From contig JAYVTG010000119.1 in the NCBI GenBank assembly GCA_043774625.1, positions 36,568 to 100,567 of the forward strand: 64,000 bases of DNA, written 5' to 3'. Shown here one piece after another: positions 24,638 to 34,126 of this stretch (position 1 is the stretch's first letter; each line of letters starts with the position of its first letter). The DNA comes from JAAFIP01 sp043774625. Lineage in GTDB: Bacteria; Pseudomonadota; Gammaproteobacteria; Burkholderiales; Burkholderiaceae_C. The notes under the pieces are model-generated. The model had not been told where the DNA came from. It searched no databases and worked only from the letters and a program-made list of their open reading frames with translations. The translations under genes and the position numbers were made by a program.

Positions 24638-26488
24638 ATGGCCTCCAACTCTGACAAACCCAAGGGCAATCCCAAATCCCTTTCTGGGTTGATACCTTTT
24701 TTGCGTCCCTACCGAAGCTATATAGCCCTGGCCATATTGTTTTTGGTTCTGGCTGCCTGTGCAACGCTGGCGTTTCCGCTGGCTTTGCGGGCCTTGATCG
24801 ACGGCGGCCTGGTATCCAATGTTTCGGGGGGGAGCAATGCCGACAAAGGCGCGCAACTGCTGGCACTGCGTGGGCATTTCTTTGAACTTTTCATGGTGTC
24901 GGTAGCGCTGGGTATATTCAGTGCTGCGCGTTTTTACACAGTAAGCTGGTTGGGCGAGCGGGTCACTGCCGACTTGCGCAACGCCGTCTACAACCATGTG
25001 CTGCGCATGAGTCCGCAGTTTTTTGAATCTACCCAAACGGGTGAAGTGTTGTCACGACTCACTACCGACACCACGCTGGTGCAGTCTGTTGTGGGGTCAT
25101 CGCTCTCTATGGGGTTGCGCAACACGGTGATGGGTATGGGCGCGCTGGCGATGCTGGTGTGGACCAACCCGCGGGTCATGACCCAGGTGCTGATCGTGTT
25201 GGTGCTGATCGTTCTACCCTCGCTGTGGTTTGGCCGCCGTGTACGCAAGCTCTCGCGCGCCAGCCAAGACCGTGTGGCCGATAGCAGTGCCATTGCAGCC
25301 GAGGTACTCAACGCCATTCCGGTCGTGCAAAGCTACACGGCAGAAAACCGCGAATCAGCCAGGTTCAACGCATCTACACACAATGCTTTTGCGGTGGCCA
25401 TAAGGCGCACCAAGGCGCGATCCGCACTGGTCGCTTTTATCATCATTGCCACCAGTGCAGCGCTGCTCTGGGGCCTGTACCAAGGTACCCAGGCGGTAAT
25501 GCAAGGCAGCGTTACCGCCGGGCATTTGGGACAAACGGTGGTGTACGTCATCATTCTGGCCAGCGCCTTTGCGGTGCTGGGTGAGGTGTATGGCGACTTG
25601 CTGCGCGCAGCCGGTGCCACGGAGCGGCTGATGGAGTTGCTGCATGCGGTATCGCCTATTGTGCAAACGTCTGCTCCAGTGGCTTCTTCAACGCCTTTAG
25701 ACCGTACAAAAGCATCGAAACTGCCAGTCGCCAGCGCAGAATATGCGCAAGCAGCTATTAAATTAATAGCGATAGAGTTTTCTTACCCATCGCGACCACA
25801 GATGCTTGCACTGTCTGAAATTGACCTGAGCGTGGCCGTGGGCGAGACGGTTGCACTGGTAGGCTCCAGTGGCGCTGGCAAGACCACGGTCTTCCAGCTA
25901 CTGCTGCGCTTTTACGATCCGCAGTCTGGCAGCATCGAACTGGGTGGCTTGCCCATCAAGGACATGGCCTTGGCAGACTTGCGTGAGCGCATCGCCATCG
26001 TGCCCCAAGATGCTGTGATGTTCAGCACGTCTGCCATGGAGAACATCAGGTACGGCAGACCAGACGCGACGGACGACGAGGTGCGCGTAGCTGCACGCGA
26101 TGCATTTGCAGATGACTTTATCAGCGCCCTGCCCGAGGGTTATCAAACGTACCTGGGTGAGCGCGGCGTACGTTTGTCTGGTGGACAGCGCCAGCGCATT
26201 GCGATTGCTCGGGCTATCCTAAAAAACGCCCCCATCTTGCTGCTGGACGAGGCCACCAGCGCGCTGGATGCCGAGAGCGAGCGCATGGTACAAGCCGCGC
26301 TGGAGCGGGCCATGCGCAATCGCACAACGCTCGTCATTGCGCACCGACTGGCCACCGTGCAAAAAGCCAACCGTATTGTGGTTCTGGAGCACGGGAAAAT
26401 TGTAGAAGTGGGTAGCCACGCTACACTATCAGGAGCTGGTGGCGCATATGCCAAGCTGGCTGCGCTGCAATTCGACTTGAAAAGCTAA
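24638..26488 (+). CDS. ABC exporter, fused permease-ATPase (MsbA/LmrA type)
   Basis: A 616-residue half-transporter: six N-terminal helices, then an ATPase domain. Walker A is VGSSGAGKTTVFQ, the signature RLSGGQRQRIAIARAIL, Walker B PILLLDEATSALDAESE and the H-loop VIAHRLATV. It works as a homodimer in the inner membrane, exporting lipid or drug-like molecules; the substrate is unknown. The linker between the two domains is unusually long, and residues 365-378 (A-S-A-E-Y-A-Q-A-A-I-K-L-I-A) are a sense copy of the 41-bp repeat, directly before the first strand of the ATPase domain. Confidence 0.93.
   Translation: MASNSDKPKGNPKSLSGLIPFLRPYRSYIALAILFLVLAACATLAFPLALRALIDGGLVSNVSGGSNADKGAQLLALRGHFFELFMVSVALGIFSAARFYTVSWLGERVTADLRNAVYNHVLRMSPQFFESTQTGEVLSRLTTDTTLVQSVVGSSLSMGLRNTVMGMGALAMLVWTNPRVMTQVLIVLVLIVLPSLWFGRRVRKLSRASQDRVADSSAIAAEVLNAIPVVQSYTAENRESARFNASTHNAFAVAIRRTKARSALVAFIIIATSAALLWGLYQGTQAVMQGSVTAGHLGQTVVYVIILASAFAVLGEVYGDLLRAAGATERLMELLHAVSPIVQTSAPVASSTPLDRTKASKLPVASAEYAQAAIKLIAIEFSYPSRPQMLALSEIDLSVAVGETVALVGSSGAGKTTVFQLLLRFYDPQSGSIELGGLPIKDMALADLRERIAIVPQDAVMFSTSAMENIRYGRPDATDDEVRVAARDAFADDFISALPEGYQTYLGERGVRLSGGQRQRIAIARAILKNAPILLLDEATSALDAESERMVQAALERAMRNRTTLVIAHRLATVQKANRIVVLEHGKIVEVGSHATLSGAGGAYAKLAALQFDLKS
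25730..25770 (+). repeat. 41-bp repeat, copy R11, in the ABC exporter linker
   Basis: Near-consensus copy in the sense orientation. The 3' part GCTATTAAATTAATAGC is a perfect palindrome with eight-base arms. Read as A-S-A-E-Y-A-Q-A-A-I-K-L-I-A. Confidence 0.95.
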
Positions 26489-26523
26489 ACCAGACTTGCA
26501 CCAGCTAACGCCAGAACGCGGCC

Positions 26524-27054
26524 TTACTGTAGCGGCTCTTTCAAGGCCTTGGGAAATGGCAAAGGCATGACGTTGATGCCTTCATCCAATAGCTCCAGCG
26601 TTTCATCTCGCGAGGCTTGGCCGCGAATACCGCGTTCTTTGGCTTCACCATAATGGATTTTGCGAGCCTCTTCGGCAAACTGGGTACCCACGTCTTCTGT
26701 TTGTGCCAATACTTTACGCGCCATCTGCATCCAGGCTGCTTGCAATTGGGGGTTTTGCACCACAGTGTTCGTGTCAGCAACCATTGGATGGTCATTTTGC
26801 CTTGTAGCCAGCGTAGAATATGCGCGAGCAGCTACTGAATTTGTAGCAACCTCTTCGTCTGGCAGTGGTGCTACCGTGTCACGTCTAGTGCCCAGATTCA
26901 GGCGTGGTGCAGACAATTTCTTGCTGACAGTACTTGCGCCACACAGCGGGCATTCCACCAATCCGCGTGACAGTTGGCTCTGGAAGTCTTCTTCCGAACC
27001 AAACCATCCCTCAAAGGTATGGCCCAGCTCGCATTGCAGATCAAGTACTTTCAT
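26524..27054 (-). CDS. DUF1178 protein with zinc-ribbon-like N-terminus
   Basis: A 176-residue protein of the DUF1178 family, starting MKVLDLQCELGHTFEGWF with the Cys pair CPLCG at about residue 38, giving a FmdB-like zinc ribbon. Function is unknown in the family. It lies downstream of the NUDIX and DUF2818 genes after Complex I, a layout usual in Burkholderiales. The middle of the protein, residues 70-83 (A-T-N-S-V-A-A-R-A-Y-S-T-L-A), is an antisense copy of the 41-bp repeat, inserted between the ribbon and the conserved C-terminal domain. An upstream in-frame start would add 31 residues and is less likely. Confidence 0.85.
   Translation of the reverse strand: MKVLDLQCELGHTFEGWFGSEEDFQSQLSRGLVECPLCGASTVSKKLSAPRLNLGTRRDTVAPLPDEEVATNSVAARAYSTLATRQNDHPMVADTNTVVQNPQLQAAWMQMARKVLAQTEDVGTQFAEEARKIHYGEAKERGIRGQASRDETLELLDEGINVMPLPFPKALKEPLQ
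26807..26847 (+). repeat. 41-bp repeat, copy R12, inside the DUF1178 gene
   Basis: Near-consensus copy, antisense to the gene, read as A-T-N-S-V-A-A-R-A-Y-S-T-L-A. Confidence 0.93.
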
Positions 27055-27082
27055 GGTGCGTGTTGCTTGAACCAGCTTGGGC

Positions 27083-27679
27083 TTACTGCGCATCTGCAGA
27101 GCGTGCCAGACGCGGCACACTTTGCCAGGCCATGGGCCGCTTGCCACTCAAGTGGTTAGCCAAATGCACGGCACAGGCCAGCGTTTTGGCGTCTGTTACC
27201 GTACCGTCAGCACACCAGTCCAGCAACTGCTGCGCAGGTGCAGTAAATACGTCTAAAAACTCACCAGTGTCGAGCTGACGTTCTCCGGCATGCAAACCGC
27301 GCACGAAATAGATATGGATCACCTCAGTAGAATACGCGATTGCCAAATGCATCTTGCCAGCATAAGCCCATTGCGTACAGGTATAGCCAGTTTCTTCTTG
27401 CAACTCGCGCAAGCCGCACAGCAATGGGTCTTCGTCTGGATCCAACTTGCCTGCAGGAAACTCAATCATCACCTCTCCAATAGGGTAACGAAACTGTCTC
27501 TCCAGCACCACCTGTCCATCGTCAAGCAGGGGCACAACCACCACGGCACCAGGGTGCACCACGTATTCCCGGCTAGCGTGCTTGCCGTCTGGCAAGGCGA
27601 CCGTGTCGCGTTTGGCATACAAAAACCTGCCTTTGAAAAGCAGTTCGCTGCTGACCAGAGTTTCGGTTAAATGCTGCAT
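27083..27679 (-). CDS. NUDIX hydrolase, ADP-ribose pyrophosphatase-like
   Basis: A 198-residue hydrolase of nucleoside diphosphates linked to another group, most like ADP-ribose pyrophosphatase (NudF). The NUDIX box is complete: Gly, five residues, Glu, then RELQEETGY, spanning GKLDPDEDPLLCGLRELQEE and the next TGY. The preceding EFPAG is also typical. It would recycle ADP-ribose from NAD turnover. One base separates it from DUF2818. Confidence 0.93.
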   Translation of the reverse strand: MQHLTETLVSSELLFKGRFLYAKRDTVALPDGKHASREYVVHPGAVVVVPLLDDGQVVLERQFRYPIGEVMIEFPAGKLDPDEDPLLCGLRELQEETGYTCTQWAYAGKMHLAIAYSTEVIHIYFVRGLHAGERQLDTGEFLDVFTAPAQQLLDWCADGTVTDAKTLACAVHLANHLSGKRPMAWQSVPRLARSADAQ

Positions 27680-27680
27680 G

Positions 27681-27986
27681 CTAGCGGTGCTTTAACAAAT
27701 ACCGCCAGATAAAACCTGGAAATGCCAGCGTGATGAATAACGCGCCCGTGATAGCATAAAACTCCCAGCCCTGCGGTGCAATTTGGCCGAGTCGTTTTTC
27801 CAGTAGCAACCCGACTCCACCCACAATCAAATACCAAAGCAGCAGCTCCAGTAAACGCAACGCCAGTGATTTTTCTGCTGGTAAACGCACAACCGCCATC
27901 AAGCGTTGGTTAAAAAAAGGCACATTGGCTGCGATGACGGCAGCAATAATCACTAACCAGACTGAAGCACTTTGTCCCATAGTCAT
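27681..27986 (-). CDS. DUF2818 membrane protein
   Basis: A 101-residue inner-membrane protein with three predicted helices (VWLVIIAAVIAANVPFF; LLELLLWYLIVGGVGLLLE; FYAITGALFITLAFPGFIW). DUF2818 is characteristically encoded just after nuoN in betaproteobacteria and may assist Complex I, but its function is unknown. An internal ATG two codons downstream is equally possible as start. Confidence 0.88.
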   Translation of the reverse strand: MTMGQSASVWLVIIAAVIAANVPFFNQRLMAVVRLPAEKSLALRLLELLLWYLIVGGVGLLLEKRLGQIAPQGWEFYAITGALFITLAFPGFIWRYLLKHR

Positions 27987-28032
27987 GAATGGCGCAGCAG
28001 AGATTTTAGTTGCAGGCTAAGCAATGCAAAAC

Positions 28033-29520
28033 CTAGGTGTTCAAAGTCTTGACGATGGCTTGCCAACAAAGCGTCATCAAGCCGCTGGGGAACAAGCCCA
28101 GCAGTAGCACCAGCGCGCCATTGATGGTGAGCACCACACGCACATCGGTAGTGGCAACGACTGTGCTGGCGGTCAATGGCGCATCAAAATACATTACCTT
28201 GACGACGCGCAAATAATAGAACGCACCCACCAAAGACATGATAACTGCGTACACCGCCAAGCCAATCAACATGGGTTGGCGCGAATCAATCAGAGGTTGC
28301 AAAACGCTAAGTTTGGCAAAAAAGCCGACCATGGGTGGAATACCCGCCATAGAGAACAGGCAAATTGCCATGATGGCTGCATACAAAGGGCTACGCTGGT
28401 TTAGCCCGGCAAAGTCAGCAATTTCTTCACTCTCAAAACCTTCGCGTGCCAACAGCATGATGACGCCGAAAGTGGCCAAGGTTGTCAACACATAGGTAAC
28501 AGCGTAGAACATGGACGCGCTGTAGGCGGCCGCGGCGCCATGGGTATTGCCGTTGACTACACCTGCAATCAAACCGAGCAATAAAAAACCCATTTGCGAG
28601 ATGGTCGAAAAAGCCAGCATACGCTTGATATTTTTTTGTGCGATGGCTGCAAAGTTACCCACCAAGAGAGAGGCTATAGCCAGGAACATCAGCATTTGCT
28701 GCCATTGCACAGCCAAGCTCTGCATACCTTCTACCAGTAAACGAATACAAATGGCGAACGCAGCCAGTTTGGGGGCTCCGGCCACCATCAGCGTCACTGC
28801 AGTAGGTGCGCCCTGGTACACGTCAGGCACCCACATATGGAAAGGCACTACACCGAGCTTGAATGCCAGCCCAGCCACGACAAAAACCAGGCCGAACACA
28901 AGAACTTGTGGTCTGATTTGTCCGCTATTAATTGCCTTATAAACGAAACTGATGTCCAGAGAACCCGTAGCGCCATACATCATTGACAGGCCGTAAAGCA
29001 AGAAGCCGCTAGCCAACGCGCCTAGCACAAAGTACTTCATGGCGGCTTCGGTCGAATCTGCATGGTCACGGCGCAAGGCGACCAGTGCATAGCTGGACAG
29101 TGTCAATAACTCCAGACCAAGATAGATCACCAGAAAGTTATTGCCCGAGATCATGACGGACATGCCCAAGAGAGCAAACATATTCAAGGTGAACATTTCA
29201 CCACCGCGCAACATGCCGCGATCTGCGGCATAAGGACGGCTATAGACCATGGTTACGGCCACTGCAATCGCAGCAAAGCACTTGAGCCAATGGCCCATCG
29301 GGTCGCTCACCACCATCTTGCCAAAACCGTACAAGGTTTCACCACCCGTGGCATATAGGCCGTTGAGCACCGCGACGACACCCAGCGTCATTAGTGTCAT
29401 CACATATGTGACCGTGCGGCGCGGGCTTTTCACAAACAGGTCGAGCAGCAAAATAGTGCAGGCCATGACCAGCAATACCACCTCGGGGTAAATCGCAATC
29501 CAACTGGTTTTATCAATCAT
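28033..29520 (-). CDS. nuoN: NADH-quinone oxidoreductase subunit N
   Basis: A 495-residue antiporter-like membrane subunit of Complex I, with about 14 helices. The conserved Lys and His residues of the proton channel lie in LVALRRDHADSTEAAMKYFVLGAL and GVVPFHMWVPDVYQGAP. The ATG at 29520 gives the family start MIDKTSWIAIYPEVVLL; a longer frame runs into nuoM. Last nuo gene, 46 bases before DUF2818. Confidence 0.96.
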   Translation of the reverse strand: MIDKTSWIAIYPEVVLLVMACTILLLDLFVKSPRRTVTYVMTLMTLGVVAVLNGLYATGGETLYGFGKMVVSDPMGHWLKCFAAIAVAVTMVYSRPYAADRGMLRGGEMFTLNMFALLGMSVMISGNNFLVIYLGLELLTLSSYALVALRRDHADSTEAAMKYFVLGALASGFLLYGLSMMYGATGSLDISFVYKAINSGQIRPQVLVFGLVFVVAGLAFKLGVVPFHMWVPDVYQGAPTAVTLMVAGAPKLAAFAICIRLLVEGMQSLAVQWQQMLMFLAIASLLVGNFAAIAQKNIKRMLAFSTISQMGFLLLGLIAGVVNGNTHGAAAAYSASMFYAVTYVLTTLATFGVIMLLAREGFESEEIADFAGLNQRSPLYAAIMAICLFSMAGIPPMVGFFAKLSVLQPLIDSRQPMLIGLAVYAVIMSLVGAFYYLRVVKVMYFDAPLTASTVVATTDVRVVLTINGALVLLLGLFPSGLMTLCWQAIVKTLNT

Positions 29521-29542
29521 CTCAGGTCTCGTTTCAGTGGAT

Positions 29543-31015
29543 TCAAAGCTTGGAAATAGCCACATGCTTGAGCAAGTCAGCTACTGAATTGTTCATAACA
29601 TCGGTAAAGGGTTTGGGGTATACGCCCATCCACAACGTGGCAGCGGCCAACAAAGCCAGCATTAAAAACTCACGCCCGTTGATGTCTGTCAAGGCTTTGA
29701 CATCGTCGTTGGCGACGGGGCCCAGATAAACGCGCTTGAACATCCATAACGTGTAGGCTGCACCAAAAATCAGCGCTGAAGCAGCAGCCAGACCGATCCA
29801 GAAGTTAAATTTAACGCCGCCCAAAATCACCATCCATTCGCCCACGAAGCCCGCTGTACCCGGCAAACCACAATTGGCCATCGCAAAAAACAAACCAAAA
29901 GCTGCAAACTTGGGCATGGTGTTTACCACCCCACCATAGCTGGCAATCTCGCGAGAATGCACGCGGTCATAGAGCACACCAATGCACAGGAACATGGCAG
30001 CAGAAACGAAACCGTGGGCGATCATTTGCACAATGCCGCCGGCTACGCCCAGGTCGTTGAAGATAAAGAAGCCCAGCGTAACAAAACCCATGTGCGCTAC
30101 CGACGAGTACGCCACCAGCTTCTTCATATCTTGCTGCACCATGGCAACCAGGCCCACATAAACTACTGCTGTCAATGACAAAGCGATGATCAGCCATGCG
30201 AATTCATGCGAAGCGTCTGGTGCAATCGGCAGTGAGAATCGCAGAAAGCCATAGGCACCCAGCTTGAGCATGATGGCAGCCAGAACTGCAGAGCCACCCG
30301 TAGGCGCCTCTACGTGCACGTCAGGCAACCAGGTGTGCACCGGCCACATAGGTACTTTGACCGCGAAAGCTGCAAAGAAGGCAAAAAAGACCAGCGTTTG
30401 CGCAGTACTGCTGAGTGGCAGTTTATGCCAAGTCAGGATGTCAAAGCTGCCACCCGATTTGGTGTACAAGAAAATCAACGCGATCAGTGTGAGCAATGAA
30501 CCGAGCAGGGTGTACAAGAAGAATTTGAATGCTGCGTAGATCTTGTTTGGTCCGCCCCAAATACCGATGATGAGGTACATCGGTATCAAGGTGGCCTCAA
30601 AGAAAACGTAGAACAAAATACCATCGAGCGCGCAAAACACGCCAATCATCAAACCACTCAAGATCAGGAAGGCACCCATGTACTGGTTGACGCGTTCTGT
30701 GATTGCTTCCCATGCTGAAATAACGACAACCACATTGATAAACGCGGTAAGCAAAACAAACCAGAAGGAAATGCCGTCTACACCCAAGTGGTAGTTAACG
30801 TTGAAGCGCTCAATCCAGGGCGCTTTTTCGACAAACTGCATAGCCGATGTGCCCAGCTTGAAGCTGCCGTACAAAGGCAGAGTCACCAAGAAGCTGGCGA
30901 TAGCACCGACCAGGGCGACCCAGCGCACCGTGCGGGCCTGATCATCACGGCCAAAGGCCAATAGCGCGGCGCCAAAAGAAATTGGCAGCCAGATAGCAAG
31001 ACTGAGGAGTCCCAT
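29543..31015 (-). CDS. nuoM: NADH-quinone oxidoreductase subunit M
   Basis: A 490-residue antiporter-like membrane subunit. The proton-channel residues are in NYHLGVDGISFWFVLLTAF and KVPMWPVHTWLPDVHVEAPT, with the quinone-side helix LVAYSSVAHMGFVTLG. Fourteen or so helices. Between nuoL and nuoN. Confidence 0.97.
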   Translation of the reverse strand: MGLLSLAIWLPISFGAALLAFGRDDQARTVRWVALVGAIASFLVTLPLYGSFKLGTSAMQFVEKAPWIERFNVNYHLGVDGISFWFVLLTAFINVVVVISAWEAITERVNQYMGAFLILSGLMIGVFCALDGILFYVFFEATLIPMYLIIGIWGGPNKIYAAFKFFLYTLLGSLLTLIALIFLYTKSGGSFDILTWHKLPLSSTAQTLVFFAFFAAFAVKVPMWPVHTWLPDVHVEAPTGGSAVLAAIMLKLGAYGFLRFSLPIAPDASHEFAWLIIALSLTAVVYVGLVAMVQQDMKKLVAYSSVAHMGFVTLGFFIFNDLGVAGGIVQMIAHGFVSAAMFLCIGVLYDRVHSREIASYGGVVNTMPKFAAFGLFFAMANCGLPGTAGFVGEWMVILGGVKFNFWIGLAAASALIFGAAYTLWMFKRVYLGPVANDDVKALTDINGREFLMLALLAAATLWMGVYPKPFTDVMNNSVADLLKHVAISKL

Positions 31016-31028
31016 TTTTATTCTTCTC

Positions 31029-33071
31029 CTACTTCGCTAACCACTGAACCAACATCGGCCAGCTGATGAAATACGTCATCAACGCAAAAATACCCAAAAT
31101 CATGGCCAAGGCGTAGTGGTAGATATAGCCGGTTTGCAAGCGACGCACTACACCAGAGAACAACCCCACCAACTTCCAGGAGCCGTTCACCATAGCACCG
31201 TCAATCAGGGCTTGGTCACCGCCCTTCCACAAGCCTATGCCCAGCATGCGTGCACCGCGCGCCAATACGTTTTCGTTGAACCAGTCCATGTAGTACTTGT
31301 TTTCCAGCAAAGTATGGATGGGCATGAAGGTGCGTTTAATGGCAGTGGGCAAAGCAGGGTTCACCATGTACATGTAGTACGACAATGCAACGCCAGAGAG
31401 TGCCAACCAGAACGGCGCAGCGGTCAAACCATGCAGCGCCATTTCCAACGGGCCATGGAAAAGTTTGGCCAGTTCTTCCATGGCGGGGTGAGACGCCAAG
31501 TTGACCGATATCGAGTCCTTGAAGAAATCACCAAACAACATGGGCTGGATAGCCATAAAGCCGATAACGACCGACGGAATGGCCAGCAGAATCAATGGCA
31601 CGGTTACCACCCAGGGCGACTCGTGCGGATGCGCGTGAGCGTCATGGTGGCCATGGTCGCCATGCGCACCGTGGTGCGCGTCCGGGTTTTGGTCAAACCG
31701 TTCATGACCGTGGAAGACCAGAAAATACATGCGGAAGGAGTAGAAAGCGGTGATGAACACTCCGGCCAATACGGCGTAATACGCAAAGTGCGCACCAAAC
31801 AGATGGCTCTCATGCACCGCTTCAATAATGCTGTCTTTGGAGTAGAAACCCGCGAAAAGTGGTGTGCCGATCAAGGCCAAAGAACCAAGCAAGGACGTGA
31901 TCCACGTGATGGGCATATATTTGCGCAGGCCGCCCATATAGCGAATGTCTTGATTGTGGTGGCACCCCATAATGACGGAGCCTGCACCCAGGAACAATAG
32001 CGCTTTGAAGAAGGCGTGGGTCATTAGATGGAAAACTGCAACCGAGTAGGCTGACGCCCCGAGCGCCACTGTCATATAGCCCAACTGCGAGAGTGTGGAA
32101 TAGGCCACCACGCGTTTAATGTCGTTCTGGATGATGCCCAAAAAGCCCATGAATAAGGCTGTGATGGCACCGATGACCATGATGAAGCTCAACGCGGTGT
32201 CAGACAGTTCAAACAACGGCGACATGCGTGCCACCATGAAGATACCTGCCGTCACCATAGTCGCGGCGTGGATCAGCGCCGAGATGGGTGTAGGGCCTTC
32301 CATGGAGTCTGGCAACCACACATGCAGGGGAAATTGGGCGCTCTTGCCCATGGCACCAATGAAGAGGCAAATGCAAATCACCGTGATCAGTATCCACTCG
32401 GTGCCGGGTAAGGTCAGCTTGGCCAGTTCTGCGCCCTTGGCAAAGGCTTCGCTGTAGTTCAAGGTGCCGGCAAAGGCAACAATCAAACCAATACCCAAGA
32501 TAAAACCGAAGTCACCTACACGGTTGACCAAGAAGGCTTTCATATTCGCAAAAATGGCGGTGGGTTTGTTGTACCAAAAGCCAATCAGCAAGTAAGACAC
32601 CAGGCCAACGGCCTCCCAGCCGAAGAACAGTTGCAACATGTTGTTGCTCATCACCAGCATCAACATCGAAAAGGTAAAGAGCGAGATGTAGGCAAAGAAA
32701 CGGTTATAGCCTTCGTCTTCTTCCATGTAGCCAATGGTGTAAATGTGTACCATCAGGGAGACGAAAGTCACCACACACATCATCATGGCGGTGAGGCCGT
32801 CGATCAGGAAACCCACCTCCATCTTCAGGCCACCGATCACCATCCATTCGTAAATGGTCTCATTAAAACGAGCGCCATCCACCACCACCAAAAGAGTTTT
32901 GCAAGAAATGATGAAAGCGACAAAAACACCCAAAATGGTCAAGAAGTGGCTGGCTCGGCGACCGATCCAGTTACCGCCAAATTTTGTCCCCAACACACCC
33001 GCCAACAAAGAGCCGACCAGGGGCGCCAGAGGTACAGCCAGCAACGTCGTTGCAGATAAAGTTGCGCTCAT
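31029..33071 (-). CDS. nuoL: NADH-quinone oxidoreductase subunit L
   Basis: A 680-residue antiporter-like subunit, the most distal in the membrane arm, with the long C-terminal lateral helix. The motifs FFGWEAVGLVSYLLIGFWY, FPLHVWLPDSMEGPTPISAL and VAYSTLSQLGYMTVALG are conserved. A His-rich loop (HHGAHGDHGHHDAHAHPHES, residues about 440-460) lies before the later helices, a common variable insert. Confidence 0.97.
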   Translation of the reverse strand: MSATLSATTLLAVPLAPLVGSLLAGVLGTKFGGNWIGRRASHFLTILGVFVAFIISCKTLLVVVDGARFNETIYEWMVIGGLKMEVGFLIDGLTAMMMCVVTFVSLMVHIYTIGYMEEDEGYNRFFAYISLFTFSMLMLVMSNNMLQLFFGWEAVGLVSYLLIGFWYNKPTAIFANMKAFLVNRVGDFGFILGIGLIVAFAGTLNYSEAFAKGAELAKLTLPGTEWILITVICICLFIGAMGKSAQFPLHVWLPDSMEGPTPISALIHAATMVTAGIFMVARMSPLFELSDTALSFIMVIGAITALFMGFLGIIQNDIKRVVAYSTLSQLGYMTVALGASAYSVAVFHLMTHAFFKALLFLGAGSVIMGCHHNQDIRYMGGLRKYMPITWITSLLGSLALIGTPLFAGFYSKDSIIEAVHESHLFGAHFAYYAVLAGVFITAFYSFRMYFLVFHGHERFDQNPDAHHGAHGDHGHHDAHAHPHESPWVVTVPLILLAIPSVVIGFMAIQPMLFGDFFKDSISVNLASHPAMEELAKLFHGPLEMALHGLTAAPFWLALSGVALSYYMYMVNPALPTAIKRTFMPIHTLLENKYYMDWFNENVLARGARMLGIGLWKGGDQALIDGAMVNGSWKLVGLFSGVVRRLQTGYIYHYALAMILGIFALMTYFISWPMLVQWLAK

Positions 33072-33078
33072 ATTATTC

Positions 33079-33387
33079 TTATCCTTTGAGCGAATTCAGT
33101 TCATCCACGCTGATGGAGGACTTGTTACGAAAGAGTAGCACCAAGATAGCCAGACCGATAGCGGATTCAGCCGCGGCTACCGTCAATATAAAGAACACAA
33201 ACACCTGGCCGTGCATGTCGCCCAGGTAATGTGAGAAAGCCACAAAGTTCATGTTGACTGCCAGCAGCATGAGCTCAATGGCCATCAGCAAGACAATCAG
33301 ATTTTTACGGTTCAAAAAAATACCAATGACAGACAATGCAAACAGCATCGCGCCCAGTGAAAGGTAGTGTCCAAGGGTCAAGGTCAT
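33079..33387 (-). CDS. nuoK: NADH-quinone oxidoreductase subunit K
   Basis: A 102-residue three-helix membrane subunit. The two helix glutamates of the proton path are in IVLLMAIELMLLAVNMNFV and AAAESAIGLAILVLLFR. The start overlaps the nuoJ stop by four bases. Confidence 0.97.
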   Translation of the reverse strand: MTLTLGHYLSLGAMLFALSVIGIFLNRKNLIVLLMAIELMLLAVNMNFVAFSHYLGDMHGQVFVFFILTVAAAESAIGLAILVLLFRNKSSISVDELNSLKG

Positions 33388-34097
33388 ACTTTGACTCCTG
33401 AAGATGCTGTAGGCATAGTTTGCGAGTCTTTTTGGTCGATAGCCAGCGTAGAAGCTGCGCGAGTAGCTACATTTTTTGTAGCATTCAGTTTGACAACCTG
33501 CAACCGGTCTTGCGCTTTTACACGCACCTGCTCGGACGGGTTCACATGCTTGCTATCTTTGCGTTCACGCAAAGTCAAGGCAATGGCCGCAATAATGGCC
33601 ACCAGTAATAACACGGCTGCAATTTCCAGTGGGTACAGGTACTGTGTGTAAAGCAGTTTGCCCAACTCTTTGGTATTGGAGACTTGTGCTGTAGCAGATG
33701 CCGCCACCTCAGTTGCCCCAGGAATATTGGCCATGGCCGGAGCGTCTGAAACGCGAAAACCACCTATCAGTACTGCAGCCATTTCCAGTGCAATCAATAC
33801 ACCCACCGTGGCAGCTAAGGGAAACGCCTTCCAAAAGCCTTGTCGGATACTGTCGGTATTGACATCCAGCATCATCACCACGAAAAGGAAAAGTACCATC
33901 ACAGCACCCACATAGACCAGCACGAGCGCAATGGCTAAAAACTCTGCCTTGAGCAGCACCCAAATTGCAGCAGCTTGGAAAAACGCCAACACTAGGTAAA
34001 GTGCAGCGTAGACCGGGTTGCGTGATGTGATGACTTTGAAAGCGGCCAGTAGCAGCACCACCGAGAAGAGATAGAAGAAACCTGTTTTGATATCCAT
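33384..34097 (-). CDS. nuoJ: NADH-quinone oxidoreductase subunit J
   Basis: A 237-residue five-helix membrane subunit: VYAALYLVLAFFQAAAIWVLL and the pi-bulge helix VLVYVGAVMVLFLFVVMML are typical. The ATG at 34097 gives MDIKTGFFYLFSVV; an in-frame start eight codons earlier is less like the family. The cytosolic tail is extended, and residues 206-219 (A-T-K-N-V-A-T-R-A-A-S-T-L-A) are an antisense copy of the 41-bp repeat. Confidence 0.95.
   Translation of the reverse strand: MDIKTGFFYLFSVVLLLAAFKVITSRNPVYAALYLVLAFFQAAAIWVLLKAEFLAIALVLVYVGAVMVLFLFVVMMLDVNTDSIRQGFWKAFPLAATVGVLIALEMAAVLIGGFRVSDAPAMANIPGATEVAASATAQVSNTKELGKLLYTQYLYPLEIAAVLLLVAIIAAIALTLRERKDSKHVNPSEQVRVKAQDRLQVVKLNATKNVATRAASTLAIDQKDSQTMPTASSGVKV
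33442..33482 (+). repeat. 41-bp repeat, copy R13, in the nuoJ tail
   Basis: Full copy, antisense to nuoJ, with the hairpin GCTACATTTTTTGTAGC. Read as A-T-K-N-V-A-T-R-A-A-S-T-L-A close to the C-terminus. Confidence 0.9.
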
Positions 34098-34126
34098 GCT
34101 GAAATTATTCTTGTGGGTCAAATTGG

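Noticed and set aside
31619..31690. His-rich stretch in nuoL as a metal-sensing insert
   Set aside because: His-rich variable loops are common in betaproteobacterial NuoL; nothing else supports a separate function.
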